In this document: piece after piece, positions 6,250 to 13,750 of the stretch
Layout: each line of letters begins with the position of its first letter
How positions within the stretch are numbered: the stretch's first letter is position 1
Source of the DNA: JACDAN01 sp035697545
GTDB lineage: Bacteria; Actinomycetota; Thermoleophilia; Gaiellales; Gaiellaceae
Reading direction: 5' to 3'
Assembly (NCBI GenBank): GCA_035697545.1
Contig: DASSCT010000108.1
Coordinates: forward strand, 1-19,858
Length of the DNA stretch: 19,858 nucleotides
Notes under the pieces: generated by a model
What the model saw: only the letters and a program-made list of their open reading frames with translations
Told to the model about the DNA's origin: nothing
The model's database searches: none
Translations under genes and position numbers: made by a program

Positions 6250-8581
6250 CGCGCTTCAGGGCATCGCTCAACGACTGGCGGCCGTGCAGCACGGGCTCGA
6301 ACAGATCGCCGTGCTCCTCGATTCGTGAGCGGACGACGTCCATCGTGAACTCGCGGGGATCCAGCTTCTCGTTCACCTCGTTCCAGCGCAGCGGTGTCGA
6401 GACCGGCGCGCCCGGACGAGGTCGCACCGAGTAGACCGAGGCAATCGTCTTGCCCTCCCCGTTCTGATTCGAGTCGATCAGGACGCCGCGCCGCTTGGCT
6501 CTCGTCCACTCCGTCGTCACGAGCCCACGATGGGTTCGAGCGAGCGTCGAGGCCACGATCTCGCAGAACTCGCGCGCCTGGTCGTACGTATGCCGGCGGG
6601 CGATCGGCACGAGCACGTGGATCCCATCCGAGCCGCTCGTCTTCGCATGGCTCTCCAGCTCGAGAGCGTCCAGCACCTGCTTGACGAGCAGCGCGACCTG
6701 GACGGTCTCCTTGAACCCCACGTCGTCGGAGGGGTCGAGATCGAAGAGCACCCAGTCGGGGCGGTTCGGCTTGTCGACCCGGGAATACCAGGTGTTCATG
6801 TCGATGCAGCCCATGTTCACCATCCAGAGGAGCGCCAGCTCATCGTTTACGAGCGGCGCCTGGATCTTCCGGCGCTGGCGCGGCGAGTCGCGCGTCGTGA
6901 CGGTGAACTCCCGCGTCGGGATCCAGTCGGGAATGTGCTTCGGCGCATCCTTCTGGAAGAAGAACTTGCCGTAGGCCCCGTCGGGATAGCGCTTCATCGT
7001 GAAGGGGCGATCCTTGAGCTGCGGGACGAGCACCGGCGCCACGTCGCGGTAGTAGGCGAGGAGATCGCCCTTCGTGATCCCTTCGTCGGGCCAGAACGGC
7101 TTGTCCAGGTTGGACAGCTTGAGCACACGCTTCCCCTTGCGGATCTCAGTTGGAATCGGCGTCACCGGCTCTGGATCCTCCCGCCGAACCTCGTCTGCGG
7201 TCTTGTCCTCGCGAAGCCCCTGGTACGACGGCGCACGCAGCCGGCCGTCGTGCGTCCACTCCACGAACTCGATCTCGGCGACCAGCTTCGGCTCGACCCA
7301 GTGGATCGCGTCCTTGCGGACCCTCGGCATCTTCGGAACGCTCGAGAACGGCGGGTCCTTGCGCTCGAGTGGGCGGAGCTTGGCGAGCAGCCGGTCGATC
7401 TCGTCGTCGGTGAAGCCGGTGCCGACATTTCCCGCGTAGACCAGCTCCCCGTCGTTGTAGTAGCCGAGGATCAGCGACCCGAAGCGCCCGGACCGCCGGC
7501 CCTGGCCCCGCGTGTAGCCGGCGATCACGAACTCCTGGCGACCATGCGTCTTGATCTTCAGCCAGTCGCGAGTGCGCCTCCCGGGGAAGTACCGAGAGTC
7601 GCGCTTCTTGGCGAGGATCCCCTCGAAGCGCTGCACCTTGGCGGCGTTGAAGAGCGCCTGACCGTCGTCGAAGGCCTCCGAGAGCTGGACAGTCCGGTTG
7701 CGCCGGTCGAGGAGCTTCTCGAGCCGCTTGTGCCGCTCGGTCAGCGGTAGGTCGATAAGCGGCTCGCCCTCCTGTTCGAGCAGGTCAAAGGCGACGTAGA
7801 TGTACCGCGTGCCCGGCTTCCCCTGCTGCATAGCGGAGAACGTGGCCCGCCCCTCCTCGTCCAAGGCGCAGACCTCGCCGTCGATCACGCAGTCCGGGGT
7901 CTTCACGGCCCGTGCAATCTCTCTCGCGACAGACTCGAAGCGGGCGGTCAGATCGTTCCCCCTCCGGCTCGCCAGCGTCGCTTCCCCGCTGTGCACGTCG
8001 GCGATTGCCCGATATCCGTCCCACTTGACCTCATACAGCCACTCGGCACCCTTCGGGACGTGCTCGGCCGGGGTCGCCAGCATGGTGGAGTAGTTCCGCC
8101 GTGGCCGCGGCGCCGCGCCGTCGTCGTCCCGCTTCTTGAGGATCAGCCAGTTCTTGGGATCCCCGTCGAGCTTGGCAGGAACAAGGGCCCAGGTCCCATC
8201 GAGCCGCTTCCCGTGCAGGCGGACAGTGAGCCCGCCATTTTTCTTCTCCTCCAGCAGCTCGTAGGTGCCGTTGTCCCAGATCTCGACGGAGCCGGCACCG
8301 TACTGGCCCTTGGGAATCTCACCCTCGAACTTCGCGTACTCGAGCGGGTGGTCCTCGACGTGGACAGCGAGACGCTGCTGCCCGGGGTCGAGCGGGATCC
8401 CTTTCGGAACCGCCCAGCTCGCGAGCGCGCCGTCACGCTCGAGGCGGAAGTCGTAGTGCAGGCGTCGGGCGTCGTGGCGCTGCACCACGAAGATCGGCTT
8501 TTTGCCCTTCTTCTTCCCGCGGAAGGGCTCGGGCGTCTTCTTCGGGTCGCGCTTCTTGCGGTACTCGGCGAGCTTGGCCAC
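6236..8581 (-). CDS. ligD: Multifunctional NHEJ DNA ligase LigD (phosphoesterase-ligase-polymerase)
   Basis: A 781-residue ATP-dependent ligase carrying all three LigD modules in the order PE-LIG-POL. The 3'-phosphoesterase domain (about 1-155) has RHDARRLHYDFRLE (His36, His42, Asp44) and VHVEDHPLEY (His74, His78). The ligase domain (about 160-460) has the adenylation motif EVKWDGYR with the nucleophile Lys186. The primase-polymerase domain (about 490-775) has RPFTMKRYPDG, the metal-binding FDLDPSDD and SGSDGIHVLVPI. This is the Pseudomonas order; mycobacterial LigD is POL-PE-LIG. The GTG start follows the ku stop after 12 nt, so the two are co-transcribed. Together they process and join double-strand breaks. 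Confidence 0.97.
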   Translation of the reverse strand: MAKLAEYRKKRDPKKTPEPFRGKKKGKKPIFVVQRHDARRLHYDFRLERDGALASWAVPKGIPLDPGQQRLAVHVEDHPLEYAKFEGEIPKGQYGAGSVEIWDNGTYELLEEKKNGGLTVRLHGKRLDGTWALVPAKLDGDPKNWLILKKRDDDGAAPRPRRNYSTMLATPAEHVPKGAEWLYEVKWDGYRAIADVHSGEATLASRRGNDLTARFESVAREIARAVKTPDCVIDGEVCALDEEGRATFSAMQQGKPGTRYIYVAFDLLEQEGEPLIDLPLTERHKRLEKLLDRRNRTVQLSEAFDDGQALFNAAKVQRFEGILAKKRDSRYFPGRRTRDWLKIKTHGRQEFVIAGYTRGQGRRSGRFGSLILGYYNDGELVYAGNVGTGFTDDEIDRLLAKLRPLERKDPPFSSVPKMPRVRKDAIHWVEPKLVAEIEFVEWTHDGRLRAPSYQGLREDKTADEVRREDPEPVTPIPTEIRKGKRVLKLSNLDKPFWPDEGITKGDLLAYYRDVAPVLVPQLKDRPFTMKRYPDGAYGKFFFQKDAPKHIPDWIPTREFTVTTRDSPRQRRKIQAPLVNDELALLWMVNMGCIDMNTWYSRVDKPNRPDWVLFDLDPSDDVGFKETVQVALLVKQVLDALELESHAKTSGSDGIHVLVPIARRHTYDQAREFCEIVASTLARTHRGLVTTEWTRAKRRGVLIDSNQNGEGKTIASVYSVRPRPGAPVSTPLRWNEVNEKLDPREFTMDVVRSRIEEHGDLFEPVLHGRQSLSDALKRVRAQ

Positions 8582-8593
8582 CAGGCCGAGAGG

Positions 8594-9412
8594 CTAGCTG
8601 GCCTTCTTCGCCGGCTTCCGTCTCCTCGTCGTCCGCTTGCTCGACCGCTGCGTCGTCTTGCTGCGCTCGACCGACTCGCGAAGCGCGGCCATCAGGTCGA
8701 CGACCTCTGCCTCTTCTGCCTTCTGCGGCTCCGGAAGCTCCTTGCCCTTCGCCTTGACCTTGAGCAGCTTGAGCAGCTCCTTCCGGAACTCGTCGTCGTA
8801 TTTCTCCGGCTTGAACGATCCGCTCAGGTTCTTGATCAGCGACTTCGCCATCTTGACCTCAGCGGGCTCGAGCTTGCCCTTCGAATTGACCTTCTCGGGC
8901 TCACGAATTTCGTCGGGGTAGTACATGGTCTCGAGCACGAGGACGCCGTCATGCGGTCGGACCGCAGCGAGCTGCTGCTTATTCCGGATCACCACCTTGG
9001 CGATCGCGACCTTCCCGGTCTCCTCGAGCGCTCGCACGAGCAGGCGGTACGGCTTCTCGGCGCCGTCCTGCGGGAGCAGGTAGTAGCCCTTCTGGAAATA
9101 GAGCGGGTCGATCTCCTCGCCGTCGACGAAGTCCGTGATGTCGATCGAGTGCGTCAGCTCGATGTCGAGCCGCTCGAGGTCCTCGTCCTCCAGCGGAACG
9201 TACTGCCCCTTGCTGATCTCGTAGCCACGGATCACTCGATCCGCCGGCACCGCCCTTCCGTTGTCCTTGCGAACTTTCTCGTAGCCGATCGGCGCCATGT
9301 CCCGCCTGTCCAGGAAGTGAAACTTGAGATCCTTGGACTCAGTGGCCGAGAACATGCGGACCGGCACGCTGACCAGCCCAAACGAGATCGTGCCGCTCCA
9401 GATCGGCCTCAT
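8594..9412 (-). CDS. ku: Bacterial NHEJ end-binding protein Ku
   Basis: A 272-residue Ku homologue beginning MRPIWSGTISFGLVSVPV, the standard bacterial Ku N-terminus, with the core beta-barrel (FHFLDRRD, GYEISKGQYVPLEDEDL, YLLPQDGAEKPYRLL) and a lysine/arginine-rich tail (TTRRRKPAKKAS). Ku homodimers ring DNA ends and recruit LigD; basic C-terminal tails in this family bind DNA. The length is ordinary. No Shine-Dalgarno is evident upstream of the ATG. The gene begins 41 bp after accA, on the same strand, and is followed directly by ligD. Confidence 0.97.
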   Translation of the reverse strand: MRPIWSGTISFGLVSVPVRMFSATESKDLKFHFLDRRDMAPIGYEKVRKDNGRAVPADRVIRGYEISKGQYVPLEDEDLERLDIELTHSIDITDFVDGEEIDPLYFQKGYYLLPQDGAEKPYRLLVRALEETGKVAIAKVVIRNKQQLAAVRPHDGVLVLETMYYPDEIREPEKVNSKGKLEPAEVKMAKSLIKNLSGSFKPEKYDDEFRKELLKLLKVKAKGKELPEPQKAEEAEVVDLMAALRESVERSKTTQRSSKRTTRRRKPAKKAS

Positions 9413-9453
9413 AGGCGGGGTGTTACCCGACTAGGCTCGTGCCCTAACCGGGG

Positions 9454-10434
9454 TTACTTGCGAACGGGCGCCGGCGCGCTGGGAACCGCCGCGGGAGCTG
9501 TCGCTTCCGCAAACACGCCCAGCGACCGAAACCGGTCCCTGCGCCGGCGCCGAAGCTTCTCGCCGGGGATTCGCTGCAGGTCTTCGAGCGAGCTCTGGAG
9601 CGCCTCGCCGAGCAGCCGCGCGGCTTCGGTCCAGTTCGTCTGAGCTCCCGCCCCGGGCTCGGGAACGACGGCGTCGATGACGCCGAGGCTCAGGCAGTTG
9701 GCGGCGTCCGGCTTGAGCGCCGCGGCTGCCTTCACCTTCTCGGCACCGTCGCGCCAGAGGATCGCGGCACACCCCTCCGGCGAGATCACCGAGTACATCG
9801 CGTTCTCCTGCATCAGCACGCGGTCCGCAAGCGCGATCGCGATCGCGCCGCCCGAGCCGCCCTCGCCGATAATGCAGGCGACGATCGGGATCGTGAGCCG
9901 GCTCATCAGCGCCTGGCTCCGCGCGATCGCGCCGCCCTGGCCGTGCTGCTCCGCTGCCACGCCAGGGTAGGCGCCCGGCGTGTCCACGAGGGAGATGATC
10001 GGGAAGCGATGTCGCTCGGCCAGGTCCATCATGCGCATGGCCTTGCGATACCCCTCCGGATAGGTCATCCCGTAGTTCCGGCGGATCCGCTCGTGGGTGT
10101 CGCGACCCTTCTGATGACCCAAGAGCGCGACGGTCTGGCCGCCGAACCTGCCCAGCCCGGTGACCATCGCCGGGTCCTCCGCCCGCGCCCGGTCACCGTG
10201 CAGCTCGACGAAGTCGTCGAAGATCCGCTCGACGTAGTCCAGGGTGTACGGCCGCTCCGGGTGCCGCGCGAGCTCGACGTGCTGCCAGATCTCCTCGTCG
10301 CTCGCCTCCGAGATCTTCTCGAGCTGGCGCTGGAGCCGCGAGAGCTCGCCCTTGATGCGGGTGCCTCGCAAGAGCCCGAGACCCCTCAGCCGGCTCAGGC
10401 GGTTACGCAGATGGAGCTCGGCCTCATTGGCCAT
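9454..10434 (-). CDS. accA: Acetyl-CoA carboxylase carboxyltransferase subunit alpha
   Basis: A 326-residue AccA. After an N-terminal helical part (HLRNRLSRLRGL, QRQLEKISEASDEE) come the crotonase-like carboxyltransferase features: DDFVELHGDRARAEDPAMV, GHQKGRDTHERIRRNYGM, LVDTPGAYPG, and GEGGSGGAIAIALADRVLM near the oxyanion hole. With AccD it transfers the carboxyl group from biotin on AccB to acetyl-CoA, giving malonyl-CoA. I use the ATG at 10434, inside the end of accD (overlap 11 nt), because it matches the family start; longer upstream readings are accD in another frame. The tail is Ala/Pro-rich (APAAVPSAPAPVRK). Confidence 0.97.
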   Translation of the reverse strand: MANEAELHLRNRLSRLRGLGLLRGTRIKGELSRLQRQLEKISEASDEEIWQHVELARHPERPYTLDYVERIFDDFVELHGDRARAEDPAMVTGLGRFGGQTVALLGHQKGRDTHERIRRNYGMTYPEGYRKAMRMMDLAERHRFPIISLVDTPGAYPGVAAEQHGQGGAIARSQALMSRLTIPIVACIIGEGGSGGAIAIALADRVLMQENAMYSVISPEGCAAILWRDGAEKVKAAAALKPDAANCLSLGVIDAVVPEPGAGAQTNWTEAARLLGEALQSSLEDLQRIPGEKLRRRRRDRFRSLGVFAEATAPAAVPSAPAPVRK

Positions 10435-11281
10435 TGTGATTCCGGTCGAAGAGTCGCAGGACGCGCCCGAGGTACGGGCGCAGGTCGTGGCGGCCGACGA
10501 TTCCGTCGAGATGCCCGAAGCGGATGTTCGACTCGGCGAGACCGAAGTCGTCTGGCAGCTTCTCTCGAGTCGTCTGCTGCACGACACGTGGACCGGTGAA
10601 GGCAAGGAGCGCGCCGGGCTCGGCGACGATCACGTCGCCAAGCGAGGCGAAGCTCGCCAGCACGCCGGCGGTCGTCGGGTGGGCCATGACGCTGATCATC
10701 GCGCCGCCGGCGTCTTTCAGATCCTCGACCGCGCAGACCGTCTTCGGGAGCTGCATCAGCGAGAGGATTCCCTCCTGCATGCGCGCGCCGCCCGATGCGG
10801 TGACGCTGACCAGCGGGACGCTTCGCTCCGCGGCGCTCTCACAGGCGCGGCAGAACTTCTCGCCGACGACGCTGCCCATCGAGCCGCCCATGAAGCTGAA
10901 GTCCATGATGGACAACTCGCACGGCACGCGTTCGATCGCCGCCGCGCCGATGACGATTGCATCGCCGAGCCCGGTCGAAACCTCGGCCTCGGCCAGCCGC
11001 TCGGGGTACGGCCGCATGTCGAAGAACTCGAGCGGATCCTCCGAGCGCAGGCCCGCCGACTCTTCCCGGAACGTCCCCTCGTCGGCCAGTTGCGTGATTC
11101 GCTCCCGAGCGCGCACGGCGAAGTGGTGGTTGCACTGAGGGCAGACGCGGAGGTTCTCCCGAAGCTCGTCGTCTCGGTAGTGCGAGCCGCACTTCGGGCA
11201 GGTGTTCGGGTGCGGCTTCTCGTCGGTCGCCGGCTCGGGGAGATTGCGGTGCTCGATCGAAACGTCGATGCGCTCCGCCAC
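10424..11281 (-). CDS. accD: Acetyl-CoA carboxylase carboxyltransferase subunit beta
   Basis: A 285-residue AccD with the N-terminal four-cysteine zinc finger (Cys28, Cys31, Cys47, Cys50 in CPKC...CPQC), followed by the carboxyltransferase domain (FMGGSMGSVVGEKFCRA, SASGGARMQEG-like VTASGGARMQEGILSLMQ, HPTTAGVLASFASLGDVIVAEPGALLAFTGPRVV). It forms the A2D2 carboxyltransferase with AccA, which overlaps its 3' end. The start is a GTG with no good Shine-Dalgarno; an inverted-repeat element begins 10 nt upstream, between accD and the preceding arginase-like gene. Confidence 0.97.
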   Translation of the reverse strand: MAERIDVSIEHRNLPEPATDEKPHPNTCPKCGSHYRDDELRENLRVCPQCNHHFAVRARERITQLADEGTFREESAGLRSEDPLEFFDMRPYPERLAEAEVSTGLGDAIVIGAAAIERVPCELSIMDFSFMGGSMGSVVGEKFCRACESAAERSVPLVSVTASGGARMQEGILSLMQLPKTVCAVEDLKDAGGAMISVMAHPTTAGVLASFASLGDVIVAEPGALLAFTGPRVVQQTTREKLPDDFGLAESNIRFGHLDGIVGRHDLRPYLGRVLRLFDRNHNGQ

Positions 11282-11291
11282 GTGGCGAGTC

Positions 11292-11400
11292 TAGTGCCCC
11301 GTCCGGCGATGCCGCCGGAATTCTCGGTCGCGAGCACCAAGCCAGAAGCGCCGCGTGATCGCGGGCGAGAAGCCGGCATGTATGGCTGGATGGGGCACTA
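11292..11400. repeat. 109-bp imperfect inverted-repeat element with TAGTGCCCC termini
   Basis: Outer arms TAGTGCCCCGTCC (11292-11304) and GGATGGGGCACTA (11388-11400) pair at 12 of 13 positions. Inner arms, 11314-11338 with 11354-11377, pair through most of their length with one single-base bulge (both contain TTCTCG or its complement and GCCGG). The whole gap between the arginase-like gene and accD is therefore one long hairpin. The TA dinucleotides at both ends would fit a TA target-site duplication, as used by mariner/IS630-type elements, but this is inference. The CTA at 11398-11400 is the TAG stop of the arginase-like gene. There is no coding capacity. Confidence 0.65.
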
Positions 11401-12180
11401 CACGGAGAGCCCGAGGGCAGCCGCGAGCTGCGAGACCGGCTCGAGGTTCTCGTCCCGGCGCAGGAGCCCGCTGAAGCCGGCGCCCAGGACCGGCGTCTGC
11501 TCTTTTGCGGAGCGCAGGAGCGCGGCCACCTCCTCAACGGAGAGCCCGCCGGGCTCGGGCATCCAGGAGGCGACCTCGTCTTCGGCGAAGGCGTCGAAGT
11601 CGAGCGCGACGTACATCCCCACCGTTCCGTCCAGCGCGCCGCCGAGCGCCTCGGGGCCGAGACCCAGCCCGACCGACGCGATGAAGTCCTTTTCCGGTGG
11701 GTCGAGGTTGCGGGCGCCGACCAGCGCGACGTCGCGGGCCCCGACGGCGCCCGAGTCGAGCAGCATCCGGAGCGGCATCCCCCATTCGTTGCCCGAAGGA
11801 GACGTCTCCGGCGTGTTCAGGTCGCCATGGGCGTCGAACCAGAGGAGCGCGATACGCCCGTGCCGCGCAGCGAGCGCCTCGACGGCTCCGATGTGGGAGC
11901 AGCAACAACCGCCGAGAACCACCGGGCGCCTCGGAAGGTCGAGGGCAACGGCGAAGTTCTGCTCCTCGAGCGATTCCTCGGCGATCACGGCGGCTTCCGG
12001 GAAGTCAAGGGGCAGCGACGCGGCCTCGACCATCCCCTCACCACCGTCCCCCCAAGCTCGGGGGACGCGCACGAGCCCCGCCGCAAAGGTTCTCCCGCAG
12101 GCGTGGCACTCGTAGTCGCCGTCGAGGGCGACCGCCGTGTACGCCAGGCAGTCGGGACACTTGGCGCGGAGCCGCGACAT
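11398..12180 (-). CDS. Arginase/agmatinase-superfamily protein with N-terminal zinc ribbon
   Basis: A 260-residue protein. Residues 8-28 form a zinc ribbon (Cys8, Cys11, Cys25, Cys28). The rest matches the ureohydrolase fold: LLWFDAHGDLNTP (Asp116, His118, Asp120), PSGNEWGMP, and VALDFDAF (Asp194, Asp196), followed by EPGGLSVEEV. Arginases use these Asp/His residues to hold two Mn ions. Two usual positions differ: the GGDHS motif reads GGCCCSH, and the SGNxHG histidine is Trp133. The reaction is therefore uncertain; it could be a divergent hydrolase or a non-catalytic relative. The ATG overlaps the previous TGA (TGATG). The TAG stop comes from the inverted-repeat element. Confidence 0.82.
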   Translation of the reverse strand: MSRLRAKCPDCLAYTAVALDGDYECHACGRTFAAGLVRVPRAWGDGGEGMVEAASLPLDFPEAAVIAEESLEEQNFAVALDLPRRPVVLGGCCCSHIGAVEALAARHGRIALLWFDAHGDLNTPETSPSGNEWGMPLRMLLDSGAVGARDVALVGARNLDPPEKDFIASVGLGLGPEALGGALDGTVGMYVALDFDAFAEDEVASWMPEPGGLSVEEVAALLRSAKEQTPVLGAGFSGLLRRDENLEPVSQLAAALGLSV

Positions 12181-13085
12181 CAGAGCTCCTTCTCGTAGAC
12201 GTCGGAGCGCCGGACGACGCGCATCCCGGCGCTCTCGTAGAGGCGATTCGCGCCGGTGAGACTGTCCGCATCGACACCGAGCGCGGCAGCGTGGAAGCCA
12301 CGACGGCCGAACTCGTGGAAGCAGTAGAGGAGCAGCGAGCGCCCGAGGCCCTGGCGACGCCACTGGTTGCGGACCCCGAGAACGCTGATCCAGCCGAGGC
12401 CCTTCTCGCCCTCATGCTCGCGGCAAATCGCAACCGCAGCTGCGTCGTTCCCGTGCTCGACGAGGAACCAGAGCGTCGGGTCGAACCATGCTTCGCTCAG
12501 CATGACGTGCTTCCAATCTTCGAAAGGCATTCGCGAAGGCTCCCAGCTGTCTTCGAAAGTCTCCTGCTGCACGTCGTATGCGAGCTGGACGTCCTCGCGC
12601 GTCGCGGGCCGAACCGTCATGCCTCGTGGCCATTGCGGCTCGGGAAGATCGCCGTCGAAGTCGACCCGCATGCGGTAGAAGTGCCGGATCAGCCGATAGC
12701 CGCGCGCCTGGAGCAGTTGCTGCGTCGGCTCGTCCACGCTCGCCGTGTGGAACCTGACCAGCTCGCCTCCGCGCGCTCGGGCACGCTGTTCAGCCCACTC
12801 ATGGAGCGCCAGCCGAACGGCGTCGGTCTCCGACGGGGGAACGCGCAGATCCGCCCAGTAGATCGGCTCCGGGTCGGGATCGACGTCGACGTAGCCGCGG
12901 AGGCTGCCGTCGACGACCGCAACACGAATATCCGTCTCGGGATTGAGCGTTGGGCCCGTGAGCCACATTCGCATCGATTCGACGCTCTCCTCATCCTCGC
13001 CGTAGAGCTCGTTCGCGTCGCGGTTGATCAGCTCCGCGAGCGCCTCCAGCTCGTCGAGCGTCGGCGCCCGCAGCTCAACGGTCAT
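12180..13085 (-). CDS. Tandem GNAT acetyltransferase (mycothiol-synthase-like layout)
   Basis: A 301-residue protein with two GNAT-like halves. The first (about 1-150) has VAVVDGSLRGYVDV and QQLLQARGYRL, with a weak acetyl-CoA motif. The second (about 152-301) has LGWISVLGVRNQWRRQGLGRS, a good acetyl-CoA-binding motif, then AALGVDADSLTGANRLYESAGM. Length and duplication resemble MshD, which acetylates Cys-GlcN-Ins in mycothiol synthesis, but the substrate cannot be read from the sequence. The start overlaps the HAD stop as ATGA, and the stop overlaps the arginase-like start as TGATG, so it is inside the translationally coupled run. Confidence 0.88.
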   Translation of the reverse strand: MTVELRAPTLDELEALAELINRDANELYGEDEESVESMRMWLTGPTLNPETDIRVAVVDGSLRGYVDVDPDPEPIYWADLRVPPSETDAVRLALHEWAEQRARARGGELVRFHTASVDEPTQQLLQARGYRLIRHFYRMRVDFDGDLPEPQWPRGMTVRPATREDVQLAYDVQQETFEDSWEPSRMPFEDWKHVMLSEAWFDPTLWFLVEHGNDAAAVAICREHEGEKGLGWISVLGVRNQWRRQGLGRSLLLYCFHEFGRRGFHAAALGVDADSLTGANRLYESAGMRVVRRSDVYEKEL

Positions 13086-13747
13086 GCCTCTGCGGGAACG
13101 AGGTCGTCGAGCGTATCCGGGAGCTCGCTCAGGTCGGTCAGCTCGCGGTCTGGTTTTGGCTCCGGCTCCTCGCCGAGCCGGTTGATCCAGACGGTCTTGA
13201 GCCCCAGGTCGCGTGCCGGCGCAATGTCGTGGAAGAGGCTGGCGGCGACGTGCACGTGGTGCTCCCTGTCCGCCGTTGTCACGTCGTAGAAGTGCTCCCA
13301 GTGAACGGGCGCAGGCTTGTAGGAGCCGAGGTCGCCCGCGACGATCGCGAGGTCGAACGGAACGCCGATCCGCTTCATCGACTCGGTGATGAGGTCGCGG
13401 TCCGAGTTGGAGAGAATCACGAGGTTCCAGCCACGCTGGCGAAGCTCGGCCAGCGAGTCGGGGACTTCCGGAAACGGCTCCCAGGTCGGAAGCGCTTTGA
13501 CGAGCGCATCCGACTCCCCTTCCGGCATCGCGAGCCCTTCCTCTTCGGCGAGCCGCACAAGCGTCTCCGTCAGCACGACCTTGTAGGGCTGCGACCCATC
13601 CTGCTCGACCTCGGGCTCGAGCTCGTGGTAGCGCTCGAGCAGCCGGGGCGCGTCCTGAACGCCAAAAAGCCGCTCGAGCTCGCTCTGGATGCCTCCGTTC
13701 CAGTCGATCAGCGTGCCGTAACAGTCGAACGTGGCCCAGCGCTGCAC
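13082..13747 (-). CDS. HAD-superfamily hydrolase, haloacid dehalogenase type II-like
   Basis: A 221-residue HAD protein. Motif I is FDCYGTLIDW with nucleophile Asp8; the residue two further on is Tyr rather than Asp, as in type II L-2-haloacid dehalogenases rather than phosphatases. Motif II is ILSNSD (Ser113/Asn114), motif III Lys144 in GSYKPAP, and motif IV HVAASLFHDIAPARDLG. The cap domain lies at about residues 16-95. Dehalogenase activity is a family-based suggestion; many such proteins have other substrates. The GTG start lies 3 nt after the fabF stop, and the stop overlaps the next gene (ATGA). Confidence 0.88.
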   Translation of the reverse strand: MQRWATFDCYGTLIDWNGGIQSELERLFGVQDAPRLLERYHELEPEVEQDGSQPYKVVLTETLVRLAEEEGLAMPEGESDALVKALPTWEPFPEVPDSLAELRQRGWNLVILSNSDRDLITESMKRIGVPFDLAIVAGDLGSYKPAPVHWEHFYDVTTADREHHVHVAASLFHDIAPARDLGLKTVWINRLGEEPEPKPDRELTDLSELPDTLDDLVPAEA

Positions 13748-13750
13748 GGG

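Noticed and set aside
9413..9453. Terminator or attenuator hairpin between accA and ku
   Set aside because: The GTTACCC and GGGGTTAC stretches look symmetrical but are not reverse complements, so no stable stem or U-tract could be supported.
7991..9643. Open frame of about 550 codons on the + strand opposite ku and ligD
   Set aside because: It is the antisense reading of two firmly identified genes, with no recognisable motifs or ribosome binding site; GC-rich third positions keep the opposite frame open.
10756..11379. Minus-strand open frame beginning within the inverted-repeat element and running into accD
   Set aside because: It is a shifted reading of accD with Arg/Ser/Ala-rich composition; the part in the element is palindromic sequence, not a domain.
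11697..13289. Open frame of about 530 codons on the + strand opposite the arginase-like and GNAT genes
   Set aside because: Antisense shadow; the minus-strand genes in the same place have coherent domains, overlapping starts and stops, and family-typical lengths.
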